A stretch of 64,000 bases of DNA from positions 1 through 64,000 of the forward strand of contig NZ_PPPU01000036.1 in assembly GCF_006483455.1 (NCBI RefSeq), given 5' to 3'. The stretch's first letter is position 1, and each line of letters opens with the position of its first letter. The stretch comes from Methylomonas koyamae (lineage in GTDB: Bacteria; Pseudomonadota; Gammaproteobacteria; Methylococcales; Methylomonadaceae). Both the position numbers and the translations under genes were made by a program. The notes beneath the pieces are model-generated. The model ran no database searches, was not told where the DNA came from, and worked only from the letters and a program-made list of their open reading frames with translations. This document shows, one piece after another, positions 33,694-43,700 of this stretch.

Positions 33694-34286
33694 ATCCGGT
33701 CGCATTGTGCAACCTCGCCTTGGGCAAGCTGGGCGATGCGGGCGGCGTGGTGTCGATCGATCCGCCCGACGATTCGGTGCAGGCCGGCCATTGCGCCCAG
33801 TTTTACCCGATCGCTTTGGCGTTTGCGCTGAGCCAGCACAATTGGAGCTTTGCCACCCGCACCGTGACGCCGTCCGCGCTGGTCAACGATAACGGAGCCT
33901 GGGCTTATGCGTTTGCATTGCCGGCCGGGTTTGCCAAGCTGGTAAATATCTCCACCTCTGAAATTGAAGAAGTCACCGAATACAGTTTGGAATTGTCCGA
34001 CAGCGGCCAATCCGTGCTGTATGTAGACGAGGAAAGCATCACGCTGGAATTTGTCACCAGCAATCTCAGCAGCGACAATTTTCCCGGCTATTTTATCGGC
34101 TACTTCACTACGCTGTTAGCAAGTTATCTGGCCGGGCCGATCTTGCGCGGCGATGTCGGCGTGTCGGCGGCCAAAAGCTTGACGCAAACCGCGCTGGGCG
34201 AATTGGCCATCGCCACGGTACACGATAGCCGCAACGTGCGCCGCCGCCGCAACAAAATCCCCAAATACACCCAAGCCCGCCGCTGA
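33690..34286 (+). CDS. Tail tubular protein A-like (T7 gp11-like head-tail adaptor)
   Basis: 198 residues. MNPVALCNLALGKLGDAGGVVSIDPPDDSVQAGHCAQFYPIALAFALSQHNWSFATR is typical of podoviral tail tubular A / adaptor proteins that dock beneath the portal. C-terminal ATVHDSRNVRRRRNKIPKY is a usual ending. Overlaps the previous gene by 4 nt. Confidence 0.82.
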   Translation: MNPVALCNLALGKLGDAGGVVSIDPPDDSVQAGHCAQFYPIALAFALSQHNWSFATRTVTPSALVNDNGAWAYAFALPAGFAKLVNISTSEIEEVTEYSLELSDSGQSVLYVDEESITLEFVTSNLSSDNFPGYFIGYFTTLLASYLAGPILRGDVGVSAAKSLTQTALGELAIATVHDSRNVRRRRNKIPKYTQARR

Positions 34287-34287
34287 T

Positions 34288-36345
34288 ATGCCCAGTACTC
34301 GCGATCTGCGTAACTCGTTCAACGGCGGCGAGGTTAGCCGGCGCTTGCTCGGCAAAACCAATCTGGCTAAGTACCAGACTGGGCTGGAAACTTGTTTGAA
34401 TTTTATTCCGTTGCCGCAAGGTTCAGCGATCAATCGGCCGGGGACGTTGTTTGTCAATGTGACCCGGACGCCGTCGCGCAAAGCCCGCTTGATTCCGTTT
34501 GTATTCAGTACTGGACAGGCGTTTGCAATTGAAATGGGCGTGGGATATTTCCGCTTTCATACGCTGGGCGGCACACTGCTCGATGGATCGGTTCCGTATC
34601 AGATCAGCAGCCCATATGGCGAAGACGACATCTTCGATATCGTGATCAGCCAGTCCGGCGACGTGATTACGCTGACGCATCCGCTGTATGCCGTGCGCGA
34701 ATTGACGCGCATCAGCAATACCCACTGGACATTGACCACGGTTGGTTTTTCCTCGCAAACGGCCGCACCCACCGGAGTTTCAGCGGTGGCAACGTATGCT
34801 ACGGCGGGCAATCCGAAGACGGTGACTTATAAAGTCACGGCGCTGAACAGCCGCGGCTACGAAGAGTCGGTCGGTTCGGCCGCTTCCGGCAATGCTACCA
34901 ACGACCTCACTATCTCCGGCAATTACAACACCGTCACCTGGAGTGCCGTTACCGGCGCGGCGATGTATAACGTGTACAAGTCGGCGGCCGGCGGTTACGG
35001 TTACATCGGCCAAACCTCTTCGCTTTCGTTCGTCGACGACAACATCCTGGCCGATATGAGCCACACGCTGCCGATTAGCGAAGACCCGTTCAATGGTACC
35101 GACAACTATCCGTCGGCCGTGGGTTACTTCGAGCAGCGGCGGTTTTTCGGCGGCACAAATAACGACCCGATGAACGTCTGGAGCACGCAAAGCGGCTCGG
35201 ACTACAACATGAACTACACCATCCCGTCGCAAGACAGCGATGCGTTGCGGTTCAAAATCAAGGCGTACAGGTCCGACGTGATCCGGCATATTGTGCCGCT
35301 GCAGGATCTGGTGATTCTCACCGCCGCCAACGAGTGGCGCATTGCCCAAGCGCAAAACGGCGCGCTGGTACCGAGTACGATCAACCCCAAGCCACAGGGC
35401 CAAAACGGCGCATCCAAGGTGCAACCGGAACTGATCGGCAACCGCATGCTGTACGTGGCGGCGCGTGGCGGGCATTTGCTGGAGATGTCCTACGACTGGC
35501 AAAACAACGGCTATATTTCGCAGGACGTCAGCATCCTGGCGACACACTTGTTCGATTATCTCGACGTGGTCGATATGGCTTTTGCCAGCGCACCGTGGAA
35601 AGTATTGTGGTGCGTCAGTAGCAACGGTCAATTGTTGGGCTGTACCTATGTGCCGGAACAGGATGTGCTGGCCTGGCACCGGCACCAGACCGACGGCGAA
35701 GTCGAGAGCTGTTGCGTGATTCCGGAGAACAATGCCGACGTGTTGTATCTGATCGTCAAGCGCATCATCAACGGTGAAACCAAACGCTACGTGGAAATGT
35801 TGGATCTACGCAATCCGGCCACGGCGGCAGATGCGTTCTTCGTCGACAGCGGCTTGACCTACAGCGGCGCGGCGACCAACGTCATCAGCGGCCTGGAGCA
35901 CCTGGAAGGTAAAACCGTCGCGATCCTGGGTAACGGCCAAGTCATGACGCCTAAAGTCGTCACCGGCGGCCAGATTACGCTCGACGACGGCGTGACTGTC
36001 ACCAAGGCCCAAATCGGCCTGCCGATTACGGCCGATCTGAAAACGCTGCCGTTATGGTTCCAGGATTCGACTCAGGGCCAAAGCCGCATCAAGAACGTCA
36101 ACAAAGTATGGGCGCAAATCTTGAACTCGGCGCCGTTCTATGCCGGCCCGGATTTTGACCAATTGACGCCGATCAAAACCCAAACCCTGGCCGCGATGGC
36201 GACGCCGGGGCAATGGTATTCCGGACTGGTGGAGTTAGTGGTAAAGGCCGACTGGAACAGCACCGGCCAGACTGCCATCCGCCATACCGACCCAACGCCG
36301 CTGGAAATTGTGTTTATCGCGTCCGAGGTGGCCATTGGCGGCTAA
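34288..36345 (+). CDS. Tail nozzle / tail tubular protein B-like with FN3-like insertion
   Basis: 685 residues. The N-terminus DLRNSFNGGEVSRRLLGKTNLAKYQTGLETCLNFIPLPQGSAINRPGTLFV is the standard start of podoviral tail nozzle proteins. Residues ~160-250 (PTGVSAVATYATAGNPKTVTYKVTALNSRGYEESV ... ITWSAV-type strands, MYNVYKS) resemble a fibronectin type III domain. Later QRRFFGGTNNDPMNVWSTQSG and ILTAANEWRIAQ are family blocks. It forms the distal tail. Confidence 0.82.
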   Translation: MPSTRDLRNSFNGGEVSRRLLGKTNLAKYQTGLETCLNFIPLPQGSAINRPGTLFVNVTRTPSRKARLIPFVFSTGQAFAIEMGVGYFRFHTLGGTLLDGSVPYQISSPYGEDDIFDIVISQSGDVITLTHPLYAVRELTRISNTHWTLTTVGFSSQTAAPTGVSAVATYATAGNPKTVTYKVTALNSRGYEESVGSAASGNATNDLTISGNYNTVTWSAVTGAAMYNVYKSAAGGYGYIGQTSSLSFVDDNILADMSHTLPISEDPFNGTDNYPSAVGYFEQRRFFGGTNNDPMNVWSTQSGSDYNMNYTIPSQDSDALRFKIKAYRSDVIRHIVPLQDLVILTAANEWRIAQAQNGALVPSTINPKPQGQNGASKVQPELIGNRMLYVAARGGHLLEMSYDWQNNGYISQDVSILATHLFDYLDVVDMAFASAPWKVLWCVSSNGQLLGCTYVPEQDVLAWHRHQTDGEVESCCVIPENNADVLYLIVKRIINGETKRYVEMLDLRNPATAADAFFVDSGLTYSGAATNVISGLEHLEGKTVAILGNGQVMTPKVVTGGQITLDDGVTVTKAQIGLPITADLKTLPLWFQDSTQGQSRIKNVNKVWAQILNSAPFYAGPDFDQLTPIKTQTLAAMATPGQWYSGLVELVVKADWNSTGQTAIRHTDPTPLEIVFIASEVAIGG

Positions 36346-36346
36346 T

Positions 36347-36799
36347 GTGGTGTTCCGGCCGCCGACCGCGGCGGATGTGGAGTATCTGGTCGGCCATTTG
36401 CGCCAAGCGGAACGGAACGATCTGCAAGCGATGGCCGCCGATGCCCGCCAGGCCTTGACGCAATCGATCAAGCTATCGCCGGCCGGGTTTTGTTATGCGG
36501 TGGAATACGACGGCGAACTGTTGTGTATCTGCGGTTGCGGCGCGTTGACGCTGATATCGCCGGTCGGCTTTCCCTGGCTGGTCGGTACGCCGGCGCTGGA
36601 TCGGCATGCGGTAAAGTTGACTCGCCTGAGCCGGCGCGGCATTAAAACCATGCTGGAACGCTGGCCAACCCTATGCAATTACATCGATTGCCGCAATACC
36701 CGGACGCTGGCGTGGTTGCAGCGGTTGGGGTTTGCGCTGGGCGAACAAAAAGAAGTGGTACCCGGGTATCCGATGGTTAAATTCGAAATGAGGGTGTAA
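36347..36799 (+). CDS. T7 gp13-like internal virion protein (DUF2833, GNAT-like)
   Basis: 150 residues from GTG 36347 (GGCGG 5 nt upstream); TTG 36335 and TTG 36308 in the same frame are other possible starts. VFRPPTAADVEYLVGHLRQAERNDLQAM ... ALTLISPVGFPWLVGTPALDRHAVKLTRLSRRGIKTMLERWPTLCNYIDCRNTRTLAWLQRLGF is the DUF2833 pattern, an acetyltransferase-like fold. Overlaps or abuts the tail nozzle stop. Confidence 0.78.
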   Translation: MVFRPPTAADVEYLVGHLRQAERNDLQAMAADARQALTQSIKLSPAGFCYAVEYDGELLCICGCGALTLISPVGFPWLVGTPALDRHAVKLTRLSRRGIKTMLERWPTLCNYIDCRNTRTLAWLQRLGFALGEQKEVVPGYPMVKFEMRV

Positions 36800-36801
36800 C
36801 G

Positions 36802-37473
36802 ATGTGTTTTGTAGCTTTGGCCCCGTTGGCGGCAATGGCGGCCTCGGCGGCCAGCACGGCTGGCGCCGCCATCGCTGCCGGCGCCAGCGCAATCGGTTCG
36901 GCAGCGGCGGCGGCCGGATCGGCCATCGGTACTGCAGCGTCGGCCGCTGGTTCTTTTGTCGCGGCCAACTCCGGCGCGTTCATGTTGGGCAGCAGCTTGC
37001 TGTCGGCCGGCATGTCGGCCTATCAGGCCAGCGAACAAGCCAGCGCAGCCAAGAAACAGGCGCAGTACCAGGCGCAGGTCGACGCCAACAATGCCAAGAT
37101 GGCCGAGTGGGCGCGCAGCGATGCGTTGCAGCGCGGCGAGATCGAGGCCCAACGTTCGATGCAATCCCGCGCGCAATTGATCGGCAGACAACGGGCGGCG
37201 CTGGCCGCCAACGGCGTCGAGCTTAACCAAGGCTCGGCATTGGATTTGTTGACCAGTACCGAGTATTTAGGACAACAGGAAGTCGATACCATCCAGAACA
37301 ACGCCCTGCGCGAGGCGTGGGGCTATTCCAACCAGGCGGCGGAATTCCGTTCCGGTTCCGCGTTTGCCGATTGGCGGGCGCGTAACACCAGCCCCGGCAA
37401 AGCGGCGTTGCTGTCCGGCGCGTCGTCGCTGATCAGTTCCGCCAGCCAGTTTGCAATGATGAAGGCACGATAA
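36802..37473 (+). CDS. T7 gp14-like virion core protein
   Basis: 223 residues. Ala/Ser-rich hydrophobic N-terminus (~1-75) able to enter membranes, then a helical region (YQAQVDANNAKMAEWARSDALQRGEIEAQRSMQSRAQLIGRQRAALAANGVELNQGSALDLLTSTEYLGQQEVDTIQNNALREAWGY), the gp14-family signature. Expected part of the DNA-ejection channel formed across the host envelope. Confidence 0.85.
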   Translation: MCFVALAPLAAMAASAASTAGAAIAAGASAIGSAAAAAGSAIGTAASAAGSFVAANSGAFMLGSSLLSAGMSAYQASEQASAAKKQAQYQAQVDANNAKMAEWARSDALQRGEIEAQRSMQSRAQLIGRQRAALAANGVELNQGSALDLLTSTEYLGQQEVDTIQNNALREAWGYSNQAAEFRSGSAFADWRARNTSPGKAALLSGASSLISSASQFAMMKAR

Positions 37474-39893
37474 TGGCGTTAAGAGTCCCTACTGCCGACG
37501 GCGTCGGCGTTTCGTTGAACCGATTGCCGCAAGTCCAGCAGCGCGGCCGCAGCGTCGCGGATTTCATTAATCCCGACAATGCCATGTTTGCCGAAGCGGC
37601 CGGCAATGCCGCGCAAACCCTCGAGCGGGCCTCGATGGCGCTGAAAATGCGAGAGCTGCAGGATATCGACCGCACCCGCACCCAGGACGCCATCAACCAG
37701 ACCTTGGCATTCGATCAGGATCTGGAATTCGGCGAAAACGGTTGGCGCAAGCAGACCGGCGCGGCGGTGCTGAGTCAGGCTAACAGCAAACCGCTGACCG
37801 ACAACGTGCTGGATACCAGGCAGCAGCACATCAACCAGATCATTCAAGGCCTGGGCAACGATAGCCAACGGTTGGCGTTTCAAGAATGGGCCGACCGCAG
37901 CAGCCTGCAATTGCGCCAGCAGTTGATGAGCCACGAAAACGAACAATACCGGGTATACAAGCGCGGGGTATTGCGCGGCGGCATCGACACCGCTACCCGC
38001 GATATCGAGCTGTTCAATAACGATCCGGCCCGGATCGGCGAATCGTTGACCAACATCAAACGCTATTCGGAAGATTTAGGGCTGCTGGAACACGGTAGCG
38101 CCGAAATCGGCCAAGTCGACGGCCGCCGCCACGTGTCCGCCGCCATTATTCAAGCCATCGACACCAGCCTGCAACAAGGCAACATTGCCAACGCCTGGCA
38201 GTTGCACAAACAGTTCGGCCAGGAAATGGATCTGAACGATTACGTGAAGGCAGCCAAGGTGCTGAACACGGAACACGAGCGGCAGACCGCGTTGCAAGTC
38301 GGCCAAACCGTGATTGGCGAATTGTATCCCCGGATGCAAACCGGCGACGGCGACCGGGCGTTTAATATTTTGCTCAATGCCGAATCCGGCGGCCGGCAAT
38401 TTGCACACGATTATGGATATGGACTTAGGCCAGATGGCACACCAAAAGGCAAAGGCTTTTTGGGTGAGCTTAAACGTCCTGATGGCGGAGTTATGACTGA
38501 GTTCAGTGTAGGCGTGAATATTGATGGAAAGGAAATGGATATTCCAACCATTGTTCCAACATTAAGCAAAAACGAGCTTGAATTTATTTTAAATATAAAA
38601 GATGGAGAAGAAATACCAAACTCTATTATCGACAAAGCAGTAGAACACGCAAAAAAAAGGATTTCTCAAAATAAAAGTGTTTTTGCCGATCCAGAGCCCA
38701 TCACCAGCCGCAAAGGTGCGATCGGCATTGCTCAGATCATGCCGGACACCGGACCGGAAGCGGCGAAGCTGGCCGGCCTGCCCTGGGACGAGCAACGCTT
38801 TAGAACCGATGCCGAGTATAACAAGGCCTTGGGCAAAGCCTATTTTGCCAAGCAGTTGCAAGACTTCGATGGCGACCTGTCCAAGGCTTACGCAGCCTAT
38901 AACGCTGGCCCCGGCGCCTTGCGCAATGCGCTGAAACTGGCGGAATCCACCGGCCTGCCCTGGTCCGGATTTTTGCCGGACGAAACCCAGGCTTACGTGG
39001 CAAAAAATATGAAAGCCTTTGCCGCCGGCCAAGGCCAATATCAGCGCCCTACCCTGGCCGACGCCCAACAAACCGCATTGGACAAACTGGGCCCAAATCC
39101 CAGCGCCGAGCTGGTCAAGTTGACGATGGATGTAGTGGAAAAACACTACAACGACCAGACCAAAGCGATTAAGCAACGCCAGGAAGAAGCCACCGGCAAT
39201 GCCATGCGCATGATCCTGGAGAACGGCGGCGATTTCGCCGGCTTGCCACCCCAGGTGCGCGGCTCGGTGCCGATCGAGGATGTGGACAAGGTGATGGCGT
39301 TTGCCAAGAAGATCAACGCCCGCGAACCGATCGAAACCGATTGGGGCCTGTATTACCGGATGAAATCCAACCCGCAGTTGCTGAAAGATACCAACCTGAT
39401 GGCGTTCCGTGACAAGTTGAGCGACAGCGAGTTTAAAGGCCTGTCCGAAGAACAGCAGCAGTTGAATAACCGAAACAGCAGCATGACTTCGGTACGCTCG
39501 CCTAAGCAGATTCTGGATCAATTCATGCTGGAGGCCGGCATCGATCCATCGCCGAAAGCCGGCAGCAAGGATGCCGAGAAAGTCGGCCGTCTGTGGGCTG
39601 CCTACGAGCAGCAAGTCGGGCAAGCGGAACAGGACACCGGCAAGAAATTATCCAACGAAGAACTGCGCCAAGTCGCGGCGCGGTTGTTTGTCGACGTGCA
39701 ATTGAAACGCTCGTTCTGGTTCGACGAAACCCGCCCGGCCGGACTGATCGGCAGCGACGAGTTGAAAAACATTGTGGTACCGGCCGCAGAACGCCAGGCC
39801 ATTATTGACGCCTGGAACCAAGCCGGCCGCGGCCGAGCCATCACCGAAAACGACATCGTCACGATGTACGCCCGCCGGCAGGGGCTGCTGTAA
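37473..39893 (+). CDS. Internal virion protein with lytic transglycosylase domain split by an AT-rich insert
   Basis: 806 residues. Helical N-terminal region (1-~285). A soluble lytic transglycosylase (SLT) domain begins at ~290: FNILLNAESGGRQF carries the catalytic Glu. It is interrupted at about 38402-38698 (~98 residues) by GLRPDGTPKGKGFLG ... TEFSVGVNIDGKEMDIPTIVPTLSKNE ... NKSVFA, then resumes at ITSRKGAIGIAQIMPDTGPEAAKLAGLPW ... AYAAYNAGPGAL. The insert DNA is plainly AT-rich against GC-rich flanks. The helical C-terminus resembles T7-type ejection proteins. It would cut peptidoglycan for DNA entry. Start ATG overlaps the gp14-like stop. Confidence 0.83.
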   Translation: MALRVPTADGVGVSLNRLPQVQQRGRSVADFINPDNAMFAEAAGNAAQTLERASMALKMRELQDIDRTRTQDAINQTLAFDQDLEFGENGWRKQTGAAVLSQANSKPLTDNVLDTRQQHINQIIQGLGNDSQRLAFQEWADRSSLQLRQQLMSHENEQYRVYKRGVLRGGIDTATRDIELFNNDPARIGESLTNIKRYSEDLGLLEHGSAEIGQVDGRRHVSAAIIQAIDTSLQQGNIANAWQLHKQFGQEMDLNDYVKAAKVLNTEHERQTALQVGQTVIGELYPRMQTGDGDRAFNILLNAESGGRQFAHDYGYGLRPDGTPKGKGFLGELKRPDGGVMTEFSVGVNIDGKEMDIPTIVPTLSKNELEFILNIKDGEEIPNSIIDKAVEHAKKRISQNKSVFADPEPITSRKGAIGIAQIMPDTGPEAAKLAGLPWDEQRFRTDAEYNKALGKAYFAKQLQDFDGDLSKAYAAYNAGPGALRNALKLAESTGLPWSGFLPDETQAYVAKNMKAFAAGQGQYQRPTLADAQQTALDKLGPNPSAELVKLTMDVVEKHYNDQTKAIKQRQEEATGNAMRMILENGGDFAGLPPQVRGSVPIEDVDKVMAFAKKINAREPIETDWGLYYRMKSNPQLLKDTNLMAFRDKLSDSEFKGLSEEQQQLNNRNSSMTSVRSPKQILDQFMLEAGIDPSPKAGSKDAEKVGRLWAAYEQQVGQAEQDTGKKLSNEELRQVAARLFVDVQLKRSFWFDETRPAGLIGSDELKNIVVPAAERQAIIDAWNQAGRGRAITENDIVTMYARRQGLL

Positions 39894-39897
39894 CGAC

Positions 39898-39921
39898 CAT
39901 TTTCGTGACGCCACGAAAATG
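39898..39921 (+). other. Intergenic hairpin after the transglycosylase gene
   Basis: Perfect 10-bp stem CATTTTCGTG / CACGAAAATG with loop ACGC, 5 nt after the stop at 39893 and just before the next ATG (39924). No T-run follows, so it is not a classic terminator; it may protect the upstream mRNA or limit translation of the next gene. Confidence 0.7.
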
Positions 39922-39923
39922 AT

Positions 39924-40124
39924 ATGGCCAGCGATAAACCCACACCGGCCGAACAAGACTTCGCCTGGTTTACCGGCCAAACCGGATCCGTGGACGAAAA
40001 CACCAAGGAATGGTTTTTGGAGCGCGTCTCGATCAGAACCGAAAGCGGTTTTACCTCGATGCAGGCGCGGAATTTAACGTATAGCGAGTATTTGGCGCGA
40101 GAGAGTAATAATGAAAAGCACTGA
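39924..40124 (+). CDS. Small phage protein of unknown function
   Basis: 66 residues, ATG 39924 immediately after the hairpin. Contains WFTGQTGSVDENTKEWFLERV and YSEYLARESN; no family recognised. Overlaps the next gene by 14 nt. Confidence 0.6.
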   Translation: MASDKPTPAEQDFAWFTGQTGSVDENTKEWFLERVSIRTESGFTSMQARNLTYSEYLARESNNEKH

Positions 40125-40476
40125 CACTGAAATTGAACAAGAAATCCAGGCAAAAGGCCTGACTGCGCCGCGTGTTACGCCGGACGATATTGAGGACAAT
40201 ATCTCCAGCGAGTGGTATTTCACCGCGCACGATGGGGTTTGCGCGACACAAGGCCATAAATTTGAAACAGGATCAAGGCCAGAATCTCTCGACTTGTTGA
40301 CATTTTGCGTGCTAATTCTGAAAAACGGCTTCACCGTTACCGGCGAGAGCGCCTGCGCCAGCCCGGAAAACTTCGACGCCGAACTGGGCCGCAAGATTGC
40401 ACGCCAGAACGCGGTCAATAAAATATGGCCGCTGATGGGTTACGAGTTGAAGCAACGGCTTTTTGTGAACGGTTAG
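40111..40476 (+). CDS. Gp49/Gp66-like phage protein
   Basis: 121 residues. ISSEWYFTAHDG ... LLTFCVLILKNGFTVTGESACASPENFDAELGRKIARQNAVNKIWPLMGYELKQRL is the phage Gp49/66 family pattern, common in many phages and of unknown function. Its place inside the virion gene block is unusual, since the family is often early. Confidence 0.8.
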   Translation: MKSTDTEIEQEIQAKGLTAPRVTPDDIEDNISSEWYFTAHDGVCATQGHKFETGSRPESLDLLTFCVLILKNGFTVTGESACASPENFDAELGRKIARQNAVNKIWPLMGYELKQRLFVNG

Positions 40477-40484
40477 GTTTTACC

Positions 40485-40721
40485 ATGGGCGACATCTGCA
40501 ACTTCCGGCCGAAAAATGCGGCTATCGATCCGGATGTCGTTCTGCAAGAAGCCGCCGGCCAATTCGACAGTTTAGTGATTATTGGATGGGATAAAGAAGG
40601 CTTGCTGGATGCGCGGGCATCGCTAAACCTCAACCATGCTGAAATCCATTTTTTAATTTCAGTCTTTCAACACAAGTTATTGTCCAGCGACTTTTCCGGC
40701 GACATTGACGACATAGATTAA
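40485..40721 (+). CDS. Small acidic phage protein
   Basis: 78 residues from ATG 40485; the frame is open 20 codons further upstream but that part overlaps the Gp49-like gene. FDSLVIIGWDKEGLLDARASLNLNHAEIHFLISVFQHKLL looks like a short alpha/beta fold. Function unknown; ends 2 nt before the next gene. Confidence 0.65.
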   Translation: MGDICNFRPKNAAIDPDVVLQEAAGQFDSLVIIGWDKEGLLDARASLNLNHAEIHFLISVFQHKLLSSDFSGDIDDID

Positions 40722-40723
40722 CC

Positions 40724-43700
40724 ATGCCCAGCCCAGAAGACTATTTAGCGCTGATCCAACAGGACGGCGAGGCTTCGCTACGCCTGTCCGCCATGAATGC
40801 GGTCGACAAACAGCCCGACAGCGAGGCGGCCTTGCGCAAGTTGGCGCAGGATTACCGTTTGCCGTTGGAGGCGGTGCGGTTGGAGCGGACGCAGGTCGAG
40901 CGCCGTTCCCGATTGGATGCGATAGATTACGGCAAACTGGCGCGGGAGATGCCGGCCACGGCGGAACTGTTCCGCGATCCGAACGTGGCCGGGGTAATCC
41001 ATGACGATGTCGACAATCTGGGCGCATTGGAAAAAACCTTGCAGACAGGGAAAAACCTGGGCAAGGCGGCGGCGTCTGGTTATTTCGGTTTTGGCGAGGG
41101 TGCGGCCGGCGTGATGCAGGCCGGCGCCGATGCGCTGGCTGGCGTGACCGGGCCCATCGCCGACTTTTTCGGCACACCTGACGTACTGGGCCGGCCGTTA
41201 GCGCGGGATATGGCCGCATTGCGGCAAAACCAAACCGCCTGGCGCGAATATTTGATGCCAAAAGGCGGCGGCAATATCGAATCCGGCGTGTATTCCGGCG
41301 TGCAATCGTTGACGCAAAACCTGTTGACCTTGCCGCTGGCCATTGCCGCCAATAACCCGGCGCTGGCGCTCAATACCATGGCCGGCATCACCGGCGGCCA
41401 ATCCTACGGCAAGGCCCGCGATAAAGGCCTCGATCCCGGACAGGCCGCGCTATTCGGCGCCGCCGATGCCGCGGTCGAGTACGGCACCGAAATGATTCCG
41501 GTCGGCCGGTTGTTCGGCGACTTGAACGCCGGCGCGCCGTTCTTCAAGACCCTAGCCAACCAGTTGGCGACGGAAATCCCCGGCGAGCAGGTTGCCACCG
41601 CGTTTCAGGATCTGAACGAATGGGCGGTGCTGAATCCGGACAAAACCTTTGGCGATTATTTGGCGGCGCGGCCGGATGCGGCCATCCAAACCTTAGTGGC
41701 CACGGCGGTGGGCACCGGCGGCACGGTCAGCGTGTTGAAAGGCGCGGAAGCGCTGGCTACGCGCGGCATAGACCAAGCCGAGCAAAACGGCGGCTACTTC
41801 AACCAACTCGGCAGCGCGGCCAGCGCCAGCAAGACGTTGAACCGGGCGCCGGATTTGGTCGAAAAGCTGGTCAACGACGCCTTGGGCGACGATGCCCACA
41901 ATGTCTACATCGACGCCAACGCCTTTATGCAGTCCGGCGTGGCCGACCAGGTGCAGGCGTTATTGCCGGAGGTGGCCGAGCAGTTGCCGCAAGCCATCGC
42001 CAGCGGCGGCGAGATCCGGATACCGGTCGGCGACGTAGTCGCCAAACTGGGCAATACCGAGTTTTTCCAGCCGCTGGCCGACCATATGCGGCTGGCCGAT
42101 CAGGAGCTATCCGCCTTTGATGCCCGCCAGTTGCGCGACAACATACCGGCCGCGATCCGCGATGCTGCCGATGCCGCGTTCACCCGGGCGCAAACCGAAC
42201 AAGCCCTGGCCGCCGGGGCCGATCAAGTCAAAAACCGGGTGCTGGAGCAACTGGCCGCCACCGGCCGCTTCCAGGGTAACGCCAACGAAAACTATGCCAC
42301 GCTGGTCGGCCAATACTACGCCACCCAGGCGCAACGCTTCGGCATGTCGCCGGAAACGATGTTCGAGCGTTATCCGGTCAATGTGGATAGCGTGATTGGC
42401 GGCGGGCGGTTGTTGAATCAAGCCAATAACAACGATGGCCCTTTCGGCCCAATCCTAACCGATTACGCACGTAACGCCAGCGCAGCGATTGCCAAGCTGA
42501 CCGAGTTGCAAACCGGTGAGGCCGTTGGCGCGTTGCATCATCCGGAAATCGGCGATATCGATTTGGTGTGGGGTGAGGCCGGGACTGGTGCGAGCGACGG
42601 CTATGGTTTGGCCAAGCTAGTAAAATTCCATCCGGAAGTGGTTGGCAATTTACAAGAGATCATTTCCGGCATGCAGGTTGTTAGCCGCAGCGATAACCGA
42701 ATCAATTTGGAGTCAGCAGACCACAAGGCCGGCGTGCGGTTGACTTGGGATAATCAAGCCAAACACTGGCTGATGACCGCGTTTGAAAAGCGAAAAAAAG
42801 GCGCCGCCGGTACCAGGACAGACACTACCGACGCAACGGGCAAGGATGACACAGCTAGCCTCACCAGCGCCTCGGATGCCATTGTAGACCAAACCCTAAA
42901 TAAGTTCTATCAAGACGCCCGCGGCGCCTACAGCCCCGATACCAACACCATCGCCCTGCTGGAAAAAGCTGATTTGAGCACGTTCCTGCACGAATCCGGC
43001 CACATGTTCCTGGAACTGCACATGAACATGATGGCCAACCTGCTGACCGAAGACGAACTGGTCGGCACCACCGAGGCGCAAAAGCAGTTGATTGCCGACA
43101 CCAACACGCTGCTGAACTGGTTTGGCCTGCAAGACGTGCGCGAGTGGTTCAATCTGGACTTCGAGCAAAAGCGGGCCTATCACGAGCAATTTGCCGAGGC
43201 TTTCGAGAAATATCTGTTCGAGGGGCAGGCGCCCAGCCTGGAGCTATCGCGGATATTTGCTACCTTCCGCGCTTGGCTAAAACATGTTTATCAGCACATC
43301 ACGCGCTATTTTGACAACGCGCAATTAAATCAAGACGTGCGTAGCGTGTTTGATCGGATGCTGGCGACCGACGAACAAATCGAACTCGCCCAGCAAGGCC
43401 GCAGCCTGATGCCGCTATTTAGCGAACCAGAGCAAAGCGGCATGTCTGATCAAGAATTTGCCGAGTACCAAGCGGCATGGAAACACGCGATCAATGACGC
43501 CAAAGAGCAACTGGCCCTGAAAGGCATGCGGGACATGCAATGGCTACAAAATGCCCGCAATCGCACCCTGAAACGATTGCAGCAACAGCACGACGATTTG
43601 CGGCGCGAAACGCGCGCTGAAGTACGCATGGAAGTGTACGCTCGCCCCGTGTATCAAGCCTGGCAGTTTTTAACGCGCAAGTTAACGCCCGAGGACAAAT

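Noticed and set aside
38589-39623. 344-codon minus-strand frame opposite the transglycosylase gene
   Set aside because: Shadow of a confident gene with no start signal; an isolated leftward gene in the late operon is unlikely.
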